Of a DNA stretch of 64,000 bases, positions 33,937 through 45,784 are shown piece by piece. Origin of the DNA: Camillea tinctor. Lineage: Eukaryota > Ascomycota > Sordariomycetes > Xylariales > Xylariaceae. A program made the position numbers and the translations under genes. The stretch spans positions 310,850 through 374,849 of the forward strand of contig MU394081.1 of the NCBI GenBank assembly GCA_022578605.1, written 5' to 3'. How positions within the stretch are numbered: position 1 is the first letter of the stretch; each line of letters opens with the position of its first letter. Below the pieces are notes generated by a model. It ran no database searches and had not been told where the DNA came from. It worked only from the letters and a program-made list of their open reading frames with translations.

Positions 33937-34847
33937 ATGGCACCGCAACCCTCCGAGCCCCCGGTGCCCACCGCGGCACCGCCAAGCGATCCCACCTCCA
34001 CCTCCGCGAATTCCACGACCCCATCGTCCTCATCCCCCTCTTCCAAAGCCGCCGGGTTCCCGGATATCGTCAAGAACGACCCGAAGCGCACGGGGTTCGA
34101 CCCGAAGAAAGCCTGGTGGGTGAACTACTTCAAGCTGCTGACGGGCGAGATAACGCCGGAGGGCCGGTTCCACTACCTCGAGGACGCGTACCGGCGGCAC
34201 GAGGCGCGCGACTGCGCCAAGTGCGAGCAGTGGCGGGACTGGGCCTTCGAGCACTCGCCCATGGTGCGCTTCATGCGCGAGAAGGTCGGCGAGCTCAACG
34301 GCACCCTCGACGAGCGCAACGTCGTGTGCCGCCGCTGTCCCGCCCGCCTGACCGAGGACGGCGCCGTCCACCGCCAGAGCGGCGGCTTCAGCCCCGACCA
34401 CGGCATCCTGATCTGCGCCAATGGCCTGCGCGACCGCTACCACCTCGAGGACACCCTCTCCCACGAGATGGTCCATGCGTGGGATCACCTGCGGTGGAAG
34501 GTCGATTGGGTTGGGGATAAGAACTTGAAGCACGCTGCTTGCACCGAGGTAGGCCGAACCCGAAGAGGCGATAGAAAAGAAGAAGAAAAAGAAATCCTAA
34601 CATGGGGTTATAAAAACAGATCCGAGCTTCGATGTTGAGCGGCGAATGCCGGTGGTCGAGAGAAGCGGTAACGAGAGGCAACTGGAAACTGACACAGCAA
34701 TTCCAAGACTGCGTGAGGAAACGGGCCGTGCAATCCGTCATGGCCCGACCGAGGTGTAAAGACGACGTGCAAGCAGCACGGGTGGTGAACCAGGTCTGGG
34801 ACTCGTGTTTCTCGGACACGAGGCCATTTGATGAAGTTTACAGATAA
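33937..34847 (+). CDS. ATP23: Mitochondrial inner membrane metalloprotease ATP23
   Basis: Zinc metallopeptidase (M76 family) of the intermembrane space that processes and assembles F1Fo-ATPase subunit 6. Two exons: 33937-34548 and 34620-34847, giving 279 aa. The zinc site HEMVH lies near 176-180 in [20 protein letters not shown]. Upstream are the family Cys residues ([27 protein letters not shown]) that form disulfides in the intermembrane space. After the intron come [32 protein letters not shown] and a conserved end [10 protein letters not shown]. The first ~40 residues are a Pro/Ser/Thr-rich disordered leader without a classical presequence, as expected for a protein imported by oxidative folding. 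Exon 1 is strongly GC-rich at third positions; exon 2 is not. Start MAPQPSEPP is the first in-frame ATG. Confidence 0.93.
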
Positions 34848-34980
34848 TAAGGTGAAAGCGAACAAAAAAAAGTAAAAATATATAGAGACGAGTGAAACAT
34901 TATTCAAGCTGCCCTTCCCTCCTCGAGCGAAGACAGCTTTGTATCAACAACAATAACAACACCCAACCCATGACGATATT

Positions 34981-35028
<48 letters not shown>

Positions 35029-35520
35029 ATACCACAAAGCTTTTGGAGCAAGTCAGGAGATTCATTAGATATTCGAAAATATAAGGCTTGTAATGCGTGT
35101 ACCTATTGAAAAATAATGCTAGGCGATTAAAAAAAAGAGCAGAACAAAAAATAAGACAAAAACTCCAGTTCCCCTGAAAACTTGAACTCCCCCTTCCCTT
35201 CCAATGTGCCTAATTAAAAAGAATAAACTCCTTCCTGAGAACCCATTTGCCCCATGGGAAAAAAGAACGCCATACGATGATGCCAGATGTTTTTTTTGTC
35301 TTGAGTCTCTCTGTGCGTGTTTGTTGTTATTGTGTCGAAGTGTGTGTGTGTGTGTGTAAGTTTTGCCTGCCATGAGTATTCTTGAAAAATTCAAGCTTCA
35401 TTTGCGTCGTCGTCATTTCTGTCGCTAATCATCATCACCACCGCCCGCCGCCACCATCCAAGTCACTTTCACTCCCCCCCTCTTTCCCCCTCTGCCTTCG
35501 TCATCATTAAGAAAAAAAAA
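34848..35520. other. Convergent 3' spacer with dinucleotide repeats
   Basis: Between the ATP23 and Aurora kinase stop codons. Holds a TA array and a GT array (about 35341-35357). No gene seen; frames here are low complexity. Confidence 0.6.
34991..35026. repeat. TA dinucleotide microsatellite
   Basis: Eighteen uninterrupted TA units, about 145 bp beyond the ATP23 stop codon. Read directly. Self-complementary and able to extrude a cruciform. Confidence 0.9.
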
Positions 35521-36854
35521 TCAATACGACTTCTCCCTCTCGCCCCGCTCGCCCTTGAGGCAGTGCTTGACGATCCAGGGGTGCGTCTGTACCTGCTCGA
35601 GGGGTATTCTCTTCTCCGGGTCGAGAACGAGGAGCTGTTGAAAGAATTAGTGTGAGTTAAACATGTAAAGTAAAAGGAGGAAAAGAAGCAGGGGAAAAAC
35701 ATACTCTCTTGATGAGGTCCCTAGCCTCGGGGCTGACAAACGACGGGATGGTCATGTCGGCGCGGGCGATGCGGCGCTGGGTCATGACGGGGGTGTCCTC
35801 GAAGGGGGCCTCGCCGACGAGGAACTCGTACGTCAGCACGCCGAGGGACCAGAGGTCGACCTTCTCGTTGTACGAGTTGTCGGAGGAGCCGGGGCGGATC
35901 ATCTCGGGGGGCAGGTAGTCGAGGGTGCCGCACATGGTCTGGCGGCGGCTGTTGGGCGCGTGCACGCTCCAGCCGAAGTCGGAGATCTTGATCTCGCCGT
36001 GGATGCCGACGAGGATGTTCTCGGGCTTGATGTCGCGGTGGATGACGTGCTTGCGGTGCAGGTAGCGCAGGGCGCTGGCCATCTGCGCGATGTACTGCGA
36101 CGCCTTCCACTCGGGGAACCGGCTCTCGCGCCGCAGGTGCTTGTACAGCTCGCCCTTGCCCGCGAACTCGAGGATCAGGAACACCCGCTTGCTGTCGTGG
36201 AAGTGCCCGAACAGCTGCAGGATGTTCGGGTGCCGCAGGTTGCTCTGGATCTCGATCTCCCGCCGCACCTGCTTCTCCACCCGCCCCTGCTGCAGCTCGC
36301 TCTTGTGCAGCACCTTCAGCGCGCAGATGAACCCGCTCGTCCGCTCCCGCGCCAGGTACACCCGCCCGAACTTGCCCTTGCCCAGCGGCCGCCCGATCTC
36401 GAACATGCCCAGGTGGAACTGCTTCGGCAGCGAGGGCTCGGCCACTATCACCGACTTCCGCTCTGCTGCTGCCGCCGCCGCCGACGCTGCTGTCGTTGTC
36501 TGCTCATCTGAAGATGTCCGGGACGATGATGCTGCCGCTGTGACTTGTTTCTTTGAGGGAGAGGCGGGAGCAGCTTGAGCTATTTTCCTCTGGGCTGCCT
36601 GCGAAGGGAGAGTGACGGCGGCGGTGACGGTGTTGCCGCTCTGTGCCTGCAGAGCGACCTTGTAGAGATTAGGCCGACTTGAGCTGTGTGTGACGGTCTA
36701 TATAGTTATGGTCCTGGTCAATACTCCGATAGGCCGGGTTGCAAAAGAAAAAAAAAACACAATATGACTGACTAACCTTTGTCGGCTTCTGATATTCATT
36801 CTCGTCATGGACAGACATGCGCTCGAAACGAGCTTCTAACGTTCGGGCAGCCAT
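35521..36854 (-). CDS. ark1: Aurora kinase (Ipl1/Ark1)
   Basis: Serine/threonine kinase of the chromosomal passenger complex controlling kinetochore attachment and cytokinesis. Three exons: 36854-36777, 36697-35705 and 35634-35521, giving 394 aa. Exon 1 encodes [20 protein letters not shown]. The N-terminal ~120 residues are Ala/Ser/Thr-rich. The kinase domain runs about 123-380: [18 protein letters not shown] (Gly loop), ALKVL (ATP-binding Lys), HRDIKPEN (near 245), DFGWSVHAP (near 268), the Aurora-type T loop [16 protein letters not shown] with the activating Thr, and [18 protein letters not shown]. The last exon encodes [20 protein letters not shown] and ends EREKSY. The T-loop and DFGWS signatures distinguish it from other AGC-like kinases. 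The kinase region is strongly GC3-biased, which gives long spurious frames on the other strand. Confidence 0.94.
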
Positions 36855-38553
36855 TGTGGAGTTTTCGTCTTCTTCCTCTTCTTGGGGATAAAGTGTGGGA
36901 AAGGAAAAGGGAGGTAAGGAAAGTTTATTGGAGTTTTCTTCTTGTCGGGGGGTTGGAAAGCTGAACTTGAGAAGAATGGTGGTGGTGGTTTATTCTTCAA
37001 AGGGGGGGAGCTTGGCCCTTGGTAAGCCCTTGTTTTTCTTTTGGCTGATGTTTGTTGCTATGGAAACCCTTTTTTTGCGCAGGGACCCCCTTCATTAGGA
37101 TCGATCTGACCCACCCCGGCTTAGCCCAGATGAGACTTATGTAACTCAGCTGTATGCACGGACCATCAATTCGGTTCCTAAATTAGCATCTCGCTAAGAC
37201 ACTGATGTTCTCCAAGGTATGAACTTTGTATAACTCCTTGATGCGCCCTTGTCGTCCTTTTTATGTCGCGGGATCGTTTCAAGTCCGCCTATATATTCCA
37301 CTGGAAATCCAAGCCCTTATCCAGTGTACACCACTTAGAGATATACAAGTTGGGCGCGATAAATCAGGTATCACTACATGTTAAAATGGAGTCAACCAGT
37401 CTGACCTCCTATGTCATCCGGTAACCTATCTCTGTTGCGCCTAGTATCTACCACGTGTATCACGGTGAGAGGACCCCTAATTCCGCATTCCGCCATAGAT
37501 ATCATCGCAGTGGCGGGGTGATGTAATCAAACAAAAAGCAATGGGAATGGGGTTTTGTTCGTGTGGTTGCAGGAGAATCTCATTGACAACTGGAATGTTC
37601 ACCAGATTGCGTGCCTTGGAACCATGACCAAGATGCCTAGACATTCAACCCTAGCCCGTTACAGTTATAAAGCTTGGAATAGGGGGGAAATGCCTTTCTA
37701 TAAACTAAATTGAAATGGTTATCACAAACTTCCAAAGAGGACTGTGTGTAGTAGACGTGTAGTTGATAGTTTGAACTTGCTGGCCATATCTTCTAAATTG
37801 CAACTTCATTGATGATCAATATTGCAAGAGTAGAAGTTATCTGTGAGGCCGTTCAGATGACCATCTTGTGTTTGTAAAAAAGGACAGACAAAAGAGCCAA
37901 TCTAACCCCGGCGAGGCCCCTGGCAGTCTATCATGACTTTCTCATAAGCAACATACATGCATATTAAATGGCATATATGAAGTCATTCCAAAGGAGCTTC
38001 TAAACACTTGGAAGTATGACTCGTAATCTTCTCCAACAGAATGTACAACTAGCATCTGAGTCATGAACAAACCAAGCAAGGGAGATAGGCCAGACCATCA
38101 TCTAGATATCGCCTCCCGCCGGGAAAACCTATAGCACATCAACGATGGTCCAACTCTGGAAGCAAGATATGAATAGATAGCCACGCTAAAGAGCTAGTGT
38201 GATCCGTATCGATTATCTGCATCATCCCCATAACGTAGTAGCCGACTTTTTACCTGTTCCTCCTCGCCAAATGAAATAAAAGGGGATCTATATGTACATC
38301 ATGCAGATTTGTTATTATACCTCCTCGGGACAGGTAGATAGTATTGTTACAAACTCCACGCTTCCCTTCCTTCATACGTGTAGACTTGCCTATGGGGTCC
38401 CTCCTAAACAGCCAAGTGAGATATACATCTAGAGAATCCAAGACAACACACGCCAGAACTCCGCGTCGCCAGCACGCACTCATTCGCCATATCTGAATTT
38501 TTTTTTTTCCACATTCGCATCATTTCTATAGAGAGGACGTCCAGCGCTGCCAG
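36855..38553. other. Spacer upstream of Aurora kinase
   Basis: About 1.7 kb. The part near 36855 is the Aurora promoter and leader; the part near 38553 is 3' flank of the SNF5-family gene. No convincing coding frame. A run of T at 38499-38510 lies near the SNF5 end. Confidence 0.55.
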
Positions 38554-40931
38554 CTAAGCAGCTGCCGTACTTTGAAGTCTAAGCTCCACTCTTTCTTTGT
38601 GGGCCTTGTTCTTGAGATGGACTTCAAAGTTGGAAGCCGATGTATCTGGTCCTGGTGTGTATAGCTTGCCAGGACAGTCAAGACAACGAATACGAGGGAG
38701 GAAGTAAAAGCGAACGTGGGGGGGGATGGGTTGGCCTCCTTGGGGGAGTGGGCAAGCTTGGTCTGTGTTGGTGTCAACCGCACTGTAGCGCATAATGCCT
38801 TCGAATTGGTCGTTTGCGTAAGCTTCTTCTTGCTTAAACTTGTCAAGCGCAGTGACAAGCCATACTGGAGGGGGCGGCTGCAAATACTAGTGAGTAGGAG
38901 AACGAAGAGCGTGGAGGGTTTGACATTCAAGGATCTAGCATCCTGGCCACTGATAAACCCAGTCTATAGGTCATAGCGGCTGCTAGAATAGCGAAAGAGG
39001 GAAGAGTGGGGATGGGAGAAGGTAGAGGAAGGGGAAGTTGGGGAGAAGGGTCTTACGGCAAGAGGGAGGGGACCGCCAGGGACTGGGGCAGGGGCTTCCA
39101 CACGACCGATCTGTCCGTGTGGCATTCCATTAACCGGTGTCTTTGCCTGGGCCGCCGGGGTGGATGCACTCGGAGTTGAAGGAGGAGGCATGACGTTTGG
39201 TGTAGAAGTGCTTGGGGCACGAGCGTTAGCTTGTGAAGGAGTTAGGGATCCGCCGGGGGTATTATGCTTCAGCCTCGAGTCGCGTAGAAGCCTTCGAAGC
39301 TTATCCTTCGGAACTTTGAGGACTACTATCTTTTGGTGAGGTTCCTCTGTATCTTCTCTTGTTAGCTCACGCCCGAACCTCTTAGATGTCCGGGTCTCGT
39401 GATGATGTATTATGGCCTCTGGGGTTTCTGAACGACCAAGATTGGCCATTCGTTGCTGCGCAGCAGATGCGGCACCCCGCATGCCTCTGGTTCTTGCGGT
39501 ACCAGTCAATTGCGATGCCGCCGGCGAGTCGGGTGAAGAATCTTCACTCTCATCCGAATCAGATATGTCGCCATCGCGAGCACCATGGCCTCTTCTCCGA
39601 GCGGTACCAGGCGCGCCCGCAACCCGCTTGTAGAGCCTACTTTCTTCTATATCAGTGGCTGCGCCAGGGAGCGTTGATGAGACGACAAGGGTGCGAATAG
39701 TTCTCTGCCGTTCTCTCAAATCGGGTAGTGAAGGACCGCCTCTCCTGTTGATTGATCTCTTCTGCCGCCGTTGTTCTCGAGAAAAGACCATCTCGTTTCG
39801 CTCCAAGTCGGCTTCATTAAGCTCGTATAGGTATGGGGCATATTCCTTGGCCTGCTGCTGGGGCCGGAAAACGCTAGGAATCGGAGACGGAAGGAAAGCA
39901 GAGACCAAGTCCGGATCTTCGATGGGTCTTCCATCGAACGGATGACCGATGCTGTATAGACTTCGAGTAAATAGCTGAGTCTGCTCTCGAATGCAATGGG
40001 CGATAGCAGTTGTGAACTCCCCGGACAATGCGAGGTCCTTGGACATGCTGGCAGCAAACTCCTCAGGTGAGTTCAGAGGGTTGTTGATCTCCCACTCAAA
40101 CTGGTCAACAAGGGTGTGCTGTCCGATGGTGATGTTCAACTTGACCAGTATTCGCATTTCATCATTCTTCCAAGCCGAGTAAGGCAACTCGGGATCCAGC
40201 GCATCTTCGTCTGAGAACACAAAGGGGTAAAAGTCATTGAGTTGCTCGTGCATCTGCTTCACAATTTCTTCGTAGACGGGCTGGGCAGCCGGTTGCTTCA
40301 GGCCCATATCCTCAACCAATTGCATCGCGAACAAGTCGCTATGTATGATCCGCTCGTGAAGATTCCAGGTGAAAGTGTCGCGCAACTTGATCTTGTCCCA
40401 ATCCACATCCAAACGCACAGGGACTAGTTCTTCGGGTTGCTCAGCCTGCTGCTTCATATCCTTCCGCTTCCATTTAAGAGCTGGCGTGTGCCGCTTGCCA
40501 GGTCGGGACTTCTGGGAGGGATACATGAGCTGCGAATTGCCTCCAATCTCGGTTCTCCCATTCCCGTAGCCACTGTAGCCTTCACCATATAGCCTGCTGG
40601 GGTTGAACCAATGCCGGAACTCATTCCGGACCAACTTATAGTCCGAAATCATCTTGTACTGGTAGTGGTTGTGCTTGTTCTGGCGGTCTTTGTCGCTAAA
40701 CAGGGCAGCAGAATTGATGTGATCCCGGGCGATAGCCTGGCTTAAGAGAATTTGCTGGAACGCATCTTTATCGCGACCAGGAGTCGCGCTGGTCCTGGAA
40801 TCCTCCGGCGCATCTGACTTGCCCTTAGGTGTCGACGTCGATGATTGTTCCTGTTTGGATGAGGAGGAGGAGGTTGGGGGAGCGGCACCGCCAGCAACCG
40901 GGTCGCTCGAAGCCGGGTCTTGAGTCGCCAT
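38554..40931 (-). CDS. SNF5/SFH1 chromatin-remodelling subunit with C-terminal zinc finger
   Basis: Core subunit (SMARCB1/INI1 family) of SWI/SNF or RSC remodelling complexes. Two exons: 40931-39057 and 38877-38554, giving 732 aa. The N-terminal ~55 residues are disordered. A fungal block follows (DAFQQILLSQAIARDHINSA, near 56-75). Two SNF5 repeats: about 168-240 (VPVRLDVDWDKIKLRDTFTW) and about 255-325 (RILVKLNITIGQHTLVDQFE). A basic segment RRQKRSINRRGGPSLPDL near 385-405 resembles the end of yeast Sfh1. After a Ser/Pro-rich linker the second exon adds PPPPVWLVTALDKFKQEEAY and a putative C2H2-type finger, CLDCPGKLYTPG through FEVHLKNKAH (about 690-715). Whether it is Snf5 or Sfh1 is not settled from sequence, so no symbol is given. 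Confidence 0.9.
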
Positions 40932-42126
40932 TTTAAGAGGACGTTCACATGGGATTCGGCTGAGTCGCGACTGAAGACAGCAGCAGCAGCAGCAGCAAGG
41001 CTGATTTGTACCTTATAGGCTTTTGGACTCTGGGGCGTATTGAAATGTTTGGAGACGATTATTTGGCGATGAGGATGAGGGCGTGGTCGGAGAGGGGAGA
41101 TGGATTCGCTGGTGGTGTCGTCGGGTATGTGTCGCCAGGTTGTCGCGATGATTCCGCGAGTGTTCAACTTTTTGGTGTCTTGTCTGTGGCGGACAGAAGA
41201 TGGGACGCGATGTCCTGGAAGACACAGCCACATTTCATCTCATCAGGTCTGGGTTGTTGGCTGAGGTTGAGTGGCTGACAGAAAATATGTGGTCCGTGCA
41301 CCGATGCCAACCGATTTGCCATCGGTGATTTCTAATTTTCGAAAAAAAAAAAAAAATTTACCTACAGCTGCCCGTCGCTCCGGGGAAGCTAGGTGATCTA
41401 CCTAAGACAAGACAAGTCAACGTCACTAACCTAGGTACTTGATTCAGGTACTTAGCAACCATGCTATCTCCTCCTATTTTCCTTCACTGTCCATACTAGG
41501 TAAGTAAATTGTTTGATCATGCAGCCCCACACAATTGATTGTCAGGCTAAGTTTCTAGGTACATACACGCCTAAAATATGAATGTACTTTCTTAACCTTT
41601 CGTATGTATCCTCTAATTGTAGCTTGTAGCCTTGACAAAGACAGTTCTGCAAATACTAGAGGTAGTATACTAGAGGCAGTATACCAAAGGCAAGTAGTAA
41701 GTAGATATCATATCTATTATACTTAATACTTAATCAAAGACCCAAAGCCAATCTGAAGATTGTTTCCGGCTATCATAGAAATAATGATGTAACAGCTAAT
41801 ATAAGCCTGTGTTCCTGGCTTGGTACTAAGTACCTAGAATATACCTACATACATCATGTACACACTACAGATCCATATTACTTGTATCCGAGTATGAACG
41901 CAAATTATGTACTATGTAGGTAGTACATGTATTTTAGTACATGTAAGGTTAGGCTCCATGTAATTCATTTGTAGTTCCGGCCTACCCCTCCCCCCCTCTC
42001 TCTCTTCCACTCCCACAAGCCCTTGTCTAAAACGTCAAATATTAGACTGGCAGACTTTGGCATCTCTCCCTGTCCTCCACCACATCATTGTCAATTTCAT
42101 TACTCAACCTCTAAAACAGAATCAAT
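40932..42126. promoter_or_regulatory. Divergent promoter between SNF5-family gene and Cdb4 homologue
   Basis: About 1.2 kb. The leader of the SNF5-family gene (40932-41300) is GC-richer and includes CAGCAGCAGCAGCAG near 40979 and GCGATGAGGATGAG near 41067. An A run lies at 41342-41355. The half nearest 42127 is AT-rich with TACCTA/TAGGTA words and a CT-rich stretch around 41985-42010. Confidence 0.5.
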
Positions 42127-43720
42127 ATGGCTGACAATAAAGAAGTTGGTTCGTTTTACCCTTTAATGCCTCTTGATTTATTCCTATTTCTCACATTGTT
42201 CCTTATGCCACCCGTCCCCTCTGATCTGCATGTATACCCCGCCATTATTTACGTGGGTTGTGGGATACTTGATCAAGCTTGGTCGACACTGAGCACACGA
42301 GCCCCCCTCCCCAACAAAGACAGACAGCTAACATTGAGAAGAGAAGGAGATTCTCCACCCAGATAACCTGGCCAAGTTCCAGACAGCCGCTGCCATATCC
42401 GAGAAGGTGCTTGCTGCTGTGTCCCAGCTATGTGTTGCTGGAGAGAAGATTGTCTCCATCTGCCAGAAGGGTGATAAGCTTATTGAGGAGGAGACTGCTA
42501 AGGTCTACCGTACCACCAAGCTTAAGGGTATGTCGAAAGCTTCTATATAGGCTTACCTGTACACACCGCGTCGAATCTAATACTCACATTGAACGATCCT
42601 GCGCAGGTTTCTCTCATCCCACCACTGTTTCCCCAGCATCCTACGTCACGCCTTATACCCCGCTGACCTCCGATACTGCCGAGGCCGACATCGAGCTTAA
42701 GGCCGGAGAGCCGGTGAAGATTCAGCTTGGTGCCCAAATTGACGGTTATGGGTCAATTGTCTGCAATACCATCCTGGTACCGGCCAAGGAACAAGCTGAA
42801 GATGTCGTGACGGGCCGCTCTGCCGACCTTCTGCTAGCTACGTATTACGCCAATGAACTTCTGCTGAGGCTCATGATCCCCCCTGGTCTTCTAGCAAGTG
42901 GGACAGATGAAGAGAAGGCAAAGGCTGCTGCGGTCAAACCCCCCACGCAATCGAAGATCACCTCTCTTCTGGACAAGATTGCCAAGAGCTACGAGTGCAG
43001 TCTGGTCGAGAGCACTACCTCTTGGCTGTTCGATCGAAACGAGATCGAGGGCAAGAAGAAGATTGTCATCGCCCCGGCTGAAGGTACTAAGGGAGATGGC
43101 ACCCCTGAGGTTGGTGAAGTATGGGGCGTCGAGATGGGCATGAGCTTGGGTTCCGGCAAAGTAAAGACGCTAGACCAGCGCGCGACTCTACATCGCCGGA
43201 CGAACAACACCTACATTCTCAAGTCGCAGACGGCCCGTAAAACCCTGTCCACGATCCAGAACCGATTCGGCCACTTCCCTTTCAGCTTGCGACAGCTCGA
43301 AGAGGAGGCAGGAGATACCAAATACAAGGTCGGAGTCTTCGATGGCGTTCGTTCCAACGTCCTTCGGCAGTACGAGTTGGTTGGTGACAAGGACGGCGCC
43401 GAAGTAGCACGGCTACTAACTACGATTGGTACGTATTTATTTCACATTATTTTCTGGGGAGGTATATACATGTAGAAAGCTGACACGACCTAGCCATTAC
43501 CAAGAATGGTATCACCAAATTCGGTGCTCCTCCTGCCTTGGACCTAAGCAAGTACCAGACGGACAAGAAGATCACGGATGAGGAGGTCCTAAAGATCCTT
43601 GAACAACCTATTAGCAAAAACAAGGGAAAGAGCAAGAACAAGAAGAAGAAGAAGCCGGCGAAGAAGGCAGCCAAGCCTCAGGAGGGAGAGGAGGAGGAGA
43701 GCGAGGGCGATGAGGAATAG
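42127..43720 (+). CDS. cdb4: EBP1/PA2G4 homologue (Cdb4, curved DNA-binding protein family)
   Basis: Member of the methionine-aminopeptidase fold (M24) without the peptidase metal site; the animal EBP1 protein binds ribosomes and the S. pombe Cdb4 binds curved DNA. Four exons: 42127-42148, about 42339-42527, 42607-43428 and 43494-43720, giving about 419 aa. Exon 1 encodes MADNKEV only. Exon 2 starts after a GAG or AAG (ttgag|aag|ag), so its first codon is uncertain by one. Conserved blocks: NLAKFQTAAAISEKVL, VSICQKGDKLIEEETAKVYR, FSHPTTVSPASYVTPYTPL, VKIQLGAQIDGYGSIVCNTI, FGHFPFSLRQLEEEA. The tail from about 385 is Lys-rich (NKGKSKNKKKKKPAKKA) then acidic, as in EBP1 homologues that contact rRNA. 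Normal metal ligands of active MetAPs are not evident. Confidence 0.88.
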
Positions 43721-45784
43721 GTATAGGGATAGGTCTTGGCTGTGGATAGGCCCGATTCCCCGGACAGCTTTTACGAGATTCTAGGGTGACCGGTATATCG
43801 TGGCATCGGAGACACTGGCTACGGAATGTTGTCCTGTCGGGTATTCCAGCCGGATGGCAACGGCTGCCACAACATTTTGATCCGGGGCCTGAGTTGTGAC
43901 TATTATAAGGAGGCCCGAAAGTGGGATCCTCTAGTGAAATCCTACAACAGCAGAGCGAGATCCATAGCTTTTACAAGCACCCGTCATAATCGCAATGCGC
44001 ACGAGCACGTAGAATAAAAAAAAAGAGCAAGAAAAACTTTAGGAAATGATGGTCAGGCGAAGAAGTGCTTGTTTACATTTAGGGGAGGTGCTCACTACTT
44101 TGCGCAATCATGTTGTAATAGGGGCTTCCGTGTGATTGTATCGGGTGATCAAAGAACCACCGATAGACGGCGGCTAAGTGCCTCGAGTAGGTACTTAATA
44201 AAGAGCAACCCTGCATATCACGGGAACCATCAAACGCTTGCGATTTCTCTCCAAAGAGAAGCTGTGGTGATAGGGAGGTTCATGAAGAGAAAGAAAAAGA
44301 AGACACAAAGAAAAAGTCGATAATCACTAGGGGAGCTGCATATATGTAGGCTCTATTATATTTCTAGGTAAGGAGTAGGATGCTAGACTGGAGTAATAGC
44401 AAACTGCAAGTGATTCGATTAGGGACTATTTATCCCAGACAAAATGGTTACCCCTGAAAATTAGGTAGGCGCAATTGATTTCTGTTTGCATATTGGACAG
44501 TGCAGTATCATGTACGATAGAGGCGACAACATATTAAGTAACCTTGTGGGTACATGCACTACGAAAAGTCGAAGGAGTTAAGGAATCAAGTGAAGGAAGC
44601 AAATACGGGGGGTAAAAGGAATTTTGTTGAGTCAGAGCTCTAGGCTCCTACATGCGTGATGATGGTGGTGACGGTGACGGTGATGGTGATAGTGAGAATT
44701 GCGGAGTTTATAAAACAACTGGAGATATTTGAGAGAAAAAAAAAAGGAAAAGAAATAAAAAAGAGAAAGAGAAAGAGAAAGCAGGAAAGGGATGTAAAAG
44801 ACAAAAAGGCGAAGGGGGAAAAAGAATGGGGGGTGACTGATCTGCTTAGAAACTGAGACCTACCCTACTTTGCCTGAGGGAGATAAGGGGGGGGAAAGGA
44901 GGGTTGTTCAAAGGCGGGATGATCAAGTCTTATGACCAAGGAAACGGGAAAAGATACGGATACAGATAGAAAATGGCATGGTGCACGAATATAAGTAAAT
45001 TTATTATATATATACATGACCTACTGTTGACAGTGAATGCTTAAGATGGGGAAGAATCAAGTAAAGTTTTTTGTTTCCCCCCCCTAGTTTAACATTTTTT
45101 TATCGTATTGTTCGGAACAATAATAAAAGTTAAGACAAATGTTTGTTAAGTGAATGAATTAAAAAAAAAAAAAAAAGACCCTGGACTTTTCAAGGTATAT
45201 TACCTAACTACATAAAACAAGTACAAGAAAATGTTAAGGGTATTTTAAGTTAGTTAATAGAAAGTAAGAAAGTAAGAGAGAAAAAAACGAGGGATAAAAA
45301 AAGAGAAGAAGAAAATAAGAAAGGAAAAAAAAAAAAAAAGAAGAGAAAAGGGAGTGAGAGGGAAGAAAAAAAAAGAAAGAGAGGAGAGAGAAAAAAAGGT
45401 ACCTAAGGTCTGGACCAAAGGTGTTCTTGACCCCCCTGGAAGGTGGTTTCTAGAGTTGGTGGTGTGGCGGCCCCTACTGGCACCTCGGATTTTTTGGAGC
45501 AGCAACGAATTTCTGCACATTCCCTCCCTAAACCGCGTACCAAGCGTCTCGGAAGAACGAGAGAGAGAGAGGAAAAGAAAGAACAAAAGCAACGCGACAA
45601 CACCCACCGATGCATCAGTCGCCTAGATAAGTAAATCAACCCTTACTCTTAGCCGTGCGAACGCGAGCTAACATTGTATGCAGCAATTCAATTGACGGGA
45701 GTTGCTTGTTCTTTTGTTGCGAGGCTGTCGCGGAGACAATAGGGGGCCCAAGTTTCGTTTTCCATCCTCGCCCGAAAACCCGCC
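43721..45784. other. Spacer with long polypurine tract
   Basis: About 2.1 kb between two plus-strand genes. Frames here are purine-repeat artefacts. Contains GGTGACGGTGACGGTGATGG near 44665, purine-rich stretches at 44730-44825 and 45259-45399, and a 15-A run near 45162. The segment nearest 45785 should be the promoter of the Rco1-like gene. Confidence 0.55.
45259..45399 (+). repeat. Polypurine tract of about 140 bp
   Basis: Nearly all A and G on the plus strand, with only about six pyrimidines. It lies about 390-525 bp before the ATG at 45785. Such mirror-rich purine runs can form triplex DNA, but that is inference. Confidence 0.75.

Noticed and set aside
34030..34533. 167-codon minus-strand frame antisense to ATP23
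   Set aside because: Shadow of ATP23 exon 1, which has the HEMVH protease motif.
35960..36511. 183-codon plus-strand frame antisense to the Aurora kinase
   Set aside because: Leu/Val/Pro-rich shadow of the GC3-saturated kinase exon; the kinase motifs on the minus strand are decisive.
41066..41080. GCGATGAGGATGAG upstream of the SNF5-family gene, PAC-like
   Set aside because: SNF5 is not a ribosome-biogenesis gene and a single six- to eight-base match is expected by chance in this much sequence.
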